Source: Sphingobacteriales bacterium 44-61 (GTDB lineage: Bacteria > Bacteroidota > Bacteroidia > Chitinophagales > Chitinophagaceae). From it: DNA of 64,000 nucleotides. Where the stretch lies: contig MKTW01000001.1 in NCBI GenBank assembly GCA_001898405.1, forward strand, positions 248,001-312,000, in the 5' to 3' direction. The translations under genes and the position numbers were made by a program. Of the stretch, positions 61,732 to 64,000 are shown piece by piece. The notes below the pieces were generated by a model. That model had not been told where the DNA came from. It ran no database searches and saw only the letters and a program-made list of their open reading frames with translations. Position 1 is the first letter of the stretch, and every line of letters begins with the position of its first letter.

Positions 61732-63753
61732 ATGAAAGCTGTGCGGATACCCTTTATTCTTTTCTTACTGGTCTTCTCTTTTACTGCGCAACTGAGCCAT
61801 GCACAGTGTACCGAACTGGGGCAAAATCCATCAACGGCTTTTCCGGTTTGCGGCACCTCGATTTTCCAGCAAACCACTGTACCGCTCTGTTCTTCACATT
61901 CCTTGTACGTACCTAATTGTGCCGGCGCTGCTTATGAAAACAGGAATCCTTATTGGTACAAATTCACCTGCTACACCAGCGGTACGCTGGGCTTTGTGAT
62001 CACTCCCAATACACTGGCAGATGATTACGATTGGCAGTTATATGATATCACGGGCCTTAATCCAGACGAAGTATATACGAACAGGAATATCGTTGTTACC
62101 GGCAACTGGTCAGGTTCTTCCGGTCCTACTGGTGCTTCAGCCAGTGGGGTAGGTTTTATCCAGTGCGCTTCAGACCCCGCTCAAAACTTCAACACTTTTG
62201 CCCAGATGCCCACGCTTACTGCAGGGCATGAATATCTTTTGCTCGTAAGCCATTTTACCAACACCCAAAGCGGCTATTCACTTTCTTTCGGCGGTGGCAC
62301 AGCCGTGATCACAGATCCGACAGAACCACATTTAAGCAAGGTGATCCCGGATTGTGATGGGCAAACCCTCACAGTGATCCTGAATAAAAAAGTGCGTTGC
62401 AATTCCCTTACTGCTGCGGGCACAGAGTTCAGCGTAACTGCTGCCGGGAATACAGTTATTTCAGCCACCACCGCGCAATGTTCCAGTGGTTTCGACCTCG
62501 ATACGCTTACCCTTCGCTTATCAGCGCCGCTTCCTCCCGGTGACTTCAAACTGGTGATCGGAGATGGTACCGATGGCAATAGCCTTGCAGACGTTTGCGG
62601 CCGCACCATTCCGGTTGGTGAAGAAGTTTCTTTCCGGTACGATCCGCCAATGCCTATTTATGCAGACAGTATTGGAACAGCAGGCTGTGCTCCTGATAAG
62701 ATCAAAGTTTATTTCCCGAAAAAAATAGATTGCAGCACCATTTCTCCTGATGGCAGTGATTTTTCCATCACCGGGCCTTCAGCAGTAACAATTACAGGTG
62801 CTTCAGGCAATTGCGTGAATAATGAAAGCTATGTGATCATCCTGCAACTGGCGGCGCCTATTTATCATAAAGGCAATTACACCGTTTTGCTGAAAACCGG
62901 TAATGATGGTGGCACGGTAACGGATGAATGCGGCCTGCAATCACCCTCGCATACAAGAATGTTTACTGCGGTAGACACAGTGTCGGCCGACTTTGATTAT
63001 ACCATACAATATGGTTGCCGTGAAAATGCCGTGACATTCTCCCACAATGGCCTCCATGATGTCAACACCTGGAACTGGAATTTCAACAGCACATCTTCCG
63101 TTGGCACACAAACTCATACGATCGTTTTCCCTGCAACCAGCAACAACCAGGTGCAACTGATCGTGAGCAATGGTGTTTGCAGTGATACGGTTTCCAAAAC
63201 AGTGATAATGGATAATGAAGTGAAGACCAGTTTTGAAATGCCTGCGATCATCTGTCCTGAAGACCTGCTGGAAGTAAAGAATACCAGCACCGGCCTGGTG
63301 GATGAATGGCGATGGACATTTGGCAATATCAGCTCCAGCCAGCTAAAAGACCCGCTGCCTGTACAATTCCCAACCAATAATATAGAAACAGCGTATGCAA
63401 TCAAACTGGTTGCCCGCAACAATACGCTTAATTGCAGTGACAGTACCATTCAAAGGCTGAAAGTGCTGAACAACTGCTTTATTGCTGTGCCTTCTGCTTT
63501 CACGCCCAATAATGACGGGATAAATGATTATCTCTCTCCTAACAATGCCCTCAAGGCAGAAAACCTCGATTTCAAAATATTCAACCGCTGGGGACAATTG
63601 GTCTTCCATTCCAAAGACTGGACAAAGAAATGGGATGGAAAAGTGAATGGCATTGAGCAGGGAAGTGGTGTATATGTGTGGATGCTGGAATATACACACC
63701 GCGATACAAAGGAGAAAGTGTTCCAGAAAGGAACGGTAACCCTGATCAGGTGA
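61732..63753 (+). CDS. Large secreted protein with T9SS type B sorting domain
   Basis: 673 residues with a signal peptide ending TAQLSHAQ. The first 190 residues form a beta-rich domain with several cysteine pairs (CTELGQNPSTAFPVCGTSIFQ). Two repeats with KVIPDCDGQTLTVILNKKVRCNSL and KIKVYFPKKIDCSTI follow; each ends in the motif DVCGRTIP/DECGLQSP. A PKD-like domain starts near residue 420 (DFDYTIQYGCRENAVTFSHNG). The C-terminal 85 residues, starting AVPSAFTPNNDGINDYLSP, are the gliding-motility-associated CHU_C domain that directs export through T9SS and surface attachment. It is probably a surface adhesin; nothing catalytic is visible. Confidence 0.93.
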   Translation: MKAVRIPFILFLLVFSFTAQLSHAQCTELGQNPSTAFPVCGTSIFQQTTVPLCSSHSLYVPNCAGAAYENRNPYWYKFTCYTSGTLGFVITPNTLADDYDWQLYDITGLNPDEVYTNRNIVVTGNWSGSSGPTGASASGVGFIQCASDPAQNFNTFAQMPTLTAGHEYLLLVSHFTNTQSGYSLSFGGGTAVITDPTEPHLSKVIPDCDGQTLTVILNKKVRCNSLTAAGTEFSVTAAGNTVISATTAQCSSGFDLDTLTLRLSAPLPPGDFKLVIGDGTDGNSLADVCGRTIPVGEEVSFRYDPPMPIYADSIGTAGCAPDKIKVYFPKKIDCSTISPDGSDFSITGPSAVTITGASGNCVNNESYVIILQLAAPIYHKGNYTVLLKTGNDGGTVTDECGLQSPSHTRMFTAVDTVSADFDYTIQYGCRENAVTFSHNGLHDVNTWNWNFNSTSSVGTQTHTIVFPATSNNQVQLIVSNGVCSDTVSKTVIMDNEVKTSFEMPAIICPEDLLEVKNTSTGLVDEWRWTFGNISSSQLKDPLPVQFPTNNIETAYAIKLVARNNTLNCSDSTIQRLKVLNNCFIAVPSAFTPNNDGINDYLSPNNALKAENLDFKIFNRWGQLVFHSKDWTKKWDGKVNGIEQGSGVYVWMLEYTHRDTKEKVFQKGTVTLIR

Positions 63754-63851
63754 CCGGTTATTGAACCGGATATTGCCGCCTGTTTACCGGGGTCTATTTG
63801 AAAAACCGGGAAGCAGATTTTTTGGTAGTGTCTCAGTTTGAAATTTTCGGG

Positions 63852-64000
63852 TCAAAAATAGGTATATCCACCATGGTCTAGCATCGTTTCTACGTCTTCG
63901 TTAAGTTTATCTCTAAAGAATTCGTACCAATATAGGGTTATTAAATACAGAAGGTCGTCAAACGCCATTATACCACCGCCTTTTCCAAATCTGAAGGTCA
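63852..64000 (-). CDS. Unrecognised protein, C-terminal 48 residues only
   Basis: An open minus-strand frame enters the window at 64000 and stops with TGA at 63852-63854. It encodes TFRFGKGGGIMAFDDLLYLI, then TLYWYEFFRDKLNEDVE, ending DHGGYTYF. The composition (aromatic and charged, helix-like, no stop codons in 48 codons) looks coding. The start lies beyond the window. I do not recognise the family. The gene is convergent with the T9SS cargo gene, 98 bp away. Confidence 0.55.
   Translation of the reverse strand, partial: TFRFGKGGGIMAFDDLLYLITLYWYEFFRDKLNEDVETMLDHGGYTYF

Noticed and set aside
63754-63769. CCGGTT-ATTG-AACCGG hairpin as terminator of the T9SS cargo gene
   Set aside because: Only a 6-bp stem directly after the stop codon and no T-run; too weak to list as a terminator.

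Overview
The window comes from a member of the Bacteroidetes, most probably the family Chitinophagaceae. This rests on three SusC/SusD outer-membrane pairs, a type IX secretion (gliding-motility type) C-terminal domain, DUF1735, MacB-like double-length ABC permeases ending in the shared tail NPVKSLRTE, A-rich leaders without clear Shine-Dalgarno sequences, and promoter-like TAnnTTTG elements. It reads as ordinary chromosome of moderate GC. I see no rRNA, tRNA, CRISPR array, insertion sequence or phage gene.

Layout. 1-8.4 kb holds mixed metabolic genes: the tail of a DUF4143 ATPase, a cupin, a Gfo/Idh/MocA oxidoreductase, a GntP gluconate-type permease with a LacI-family regulator, a DAO-type flavoenzyme, DNA topoisomerase IB and two small stress-type proteins. 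8.4-25.1 kb, all on the minus strand, is one large efflux locus: an HlyD-type adaptor, a small exported protein, an ABC ATPase, five tandem FtsX/MacB-like permeases, a 222-bp gap, a second ABC ATPase and a TolC-type outer-membrane protein. Divergent from it (25.4-28.1 kb) are an NtrC-type response regulator and its histidine kinase. The two promoter-like gaps of the efflux locus share a motif around ACTGTCCGA, which makes a regulon of this two-component pair plausible. 28.2-30.7 kb holds a small basic exported protein and an OmpR-type two-component system; both upstream regions carry three TTAA half-sites phased 10 and 11 bp apart.

30.7-37.4 kb is housekeeping: fused E1 alpha/beta 2-oxoacid dehydrogenase, an FAH-family hydrolase, prs-rplY-pth, a small membrane protein, RadC and a DUF3467 protein. 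37.6-53.6 kb, all minus strand, holds three consecutive SusC-SusD transport pairs, the third with a DUF1735 surface lipoprotein. Each is followed by a strong hairpin terminator. None has a glycan-degrading enzyme or a dedicated regulator in the window.

53.9-56.8 kb encodes two overlapping exported genes: a protein with a helix-hairpin-helix domain followed by a probable outer-membrane beta-barrel, and a second probable barrel. 56.9-64 kb runs on the plus strand: folD, queE, a TPR/PD40/OmpA envelope protein, dprA and a large T9SS type B cargo protein. The minus-strand 3' end of an unrecognised gene closes the window. An exported HhH-barrel protein a few kilobases from dprA suggests, as inference only, a link to DNA uptake.

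The items most worth a second look are the shared cis-motif of the efflux locus, the phased TTAA repeats around the OmpR system, the exported HhH-barrel gene pair, and two long perfect palindromes (34221-34266 and 58436-58510).
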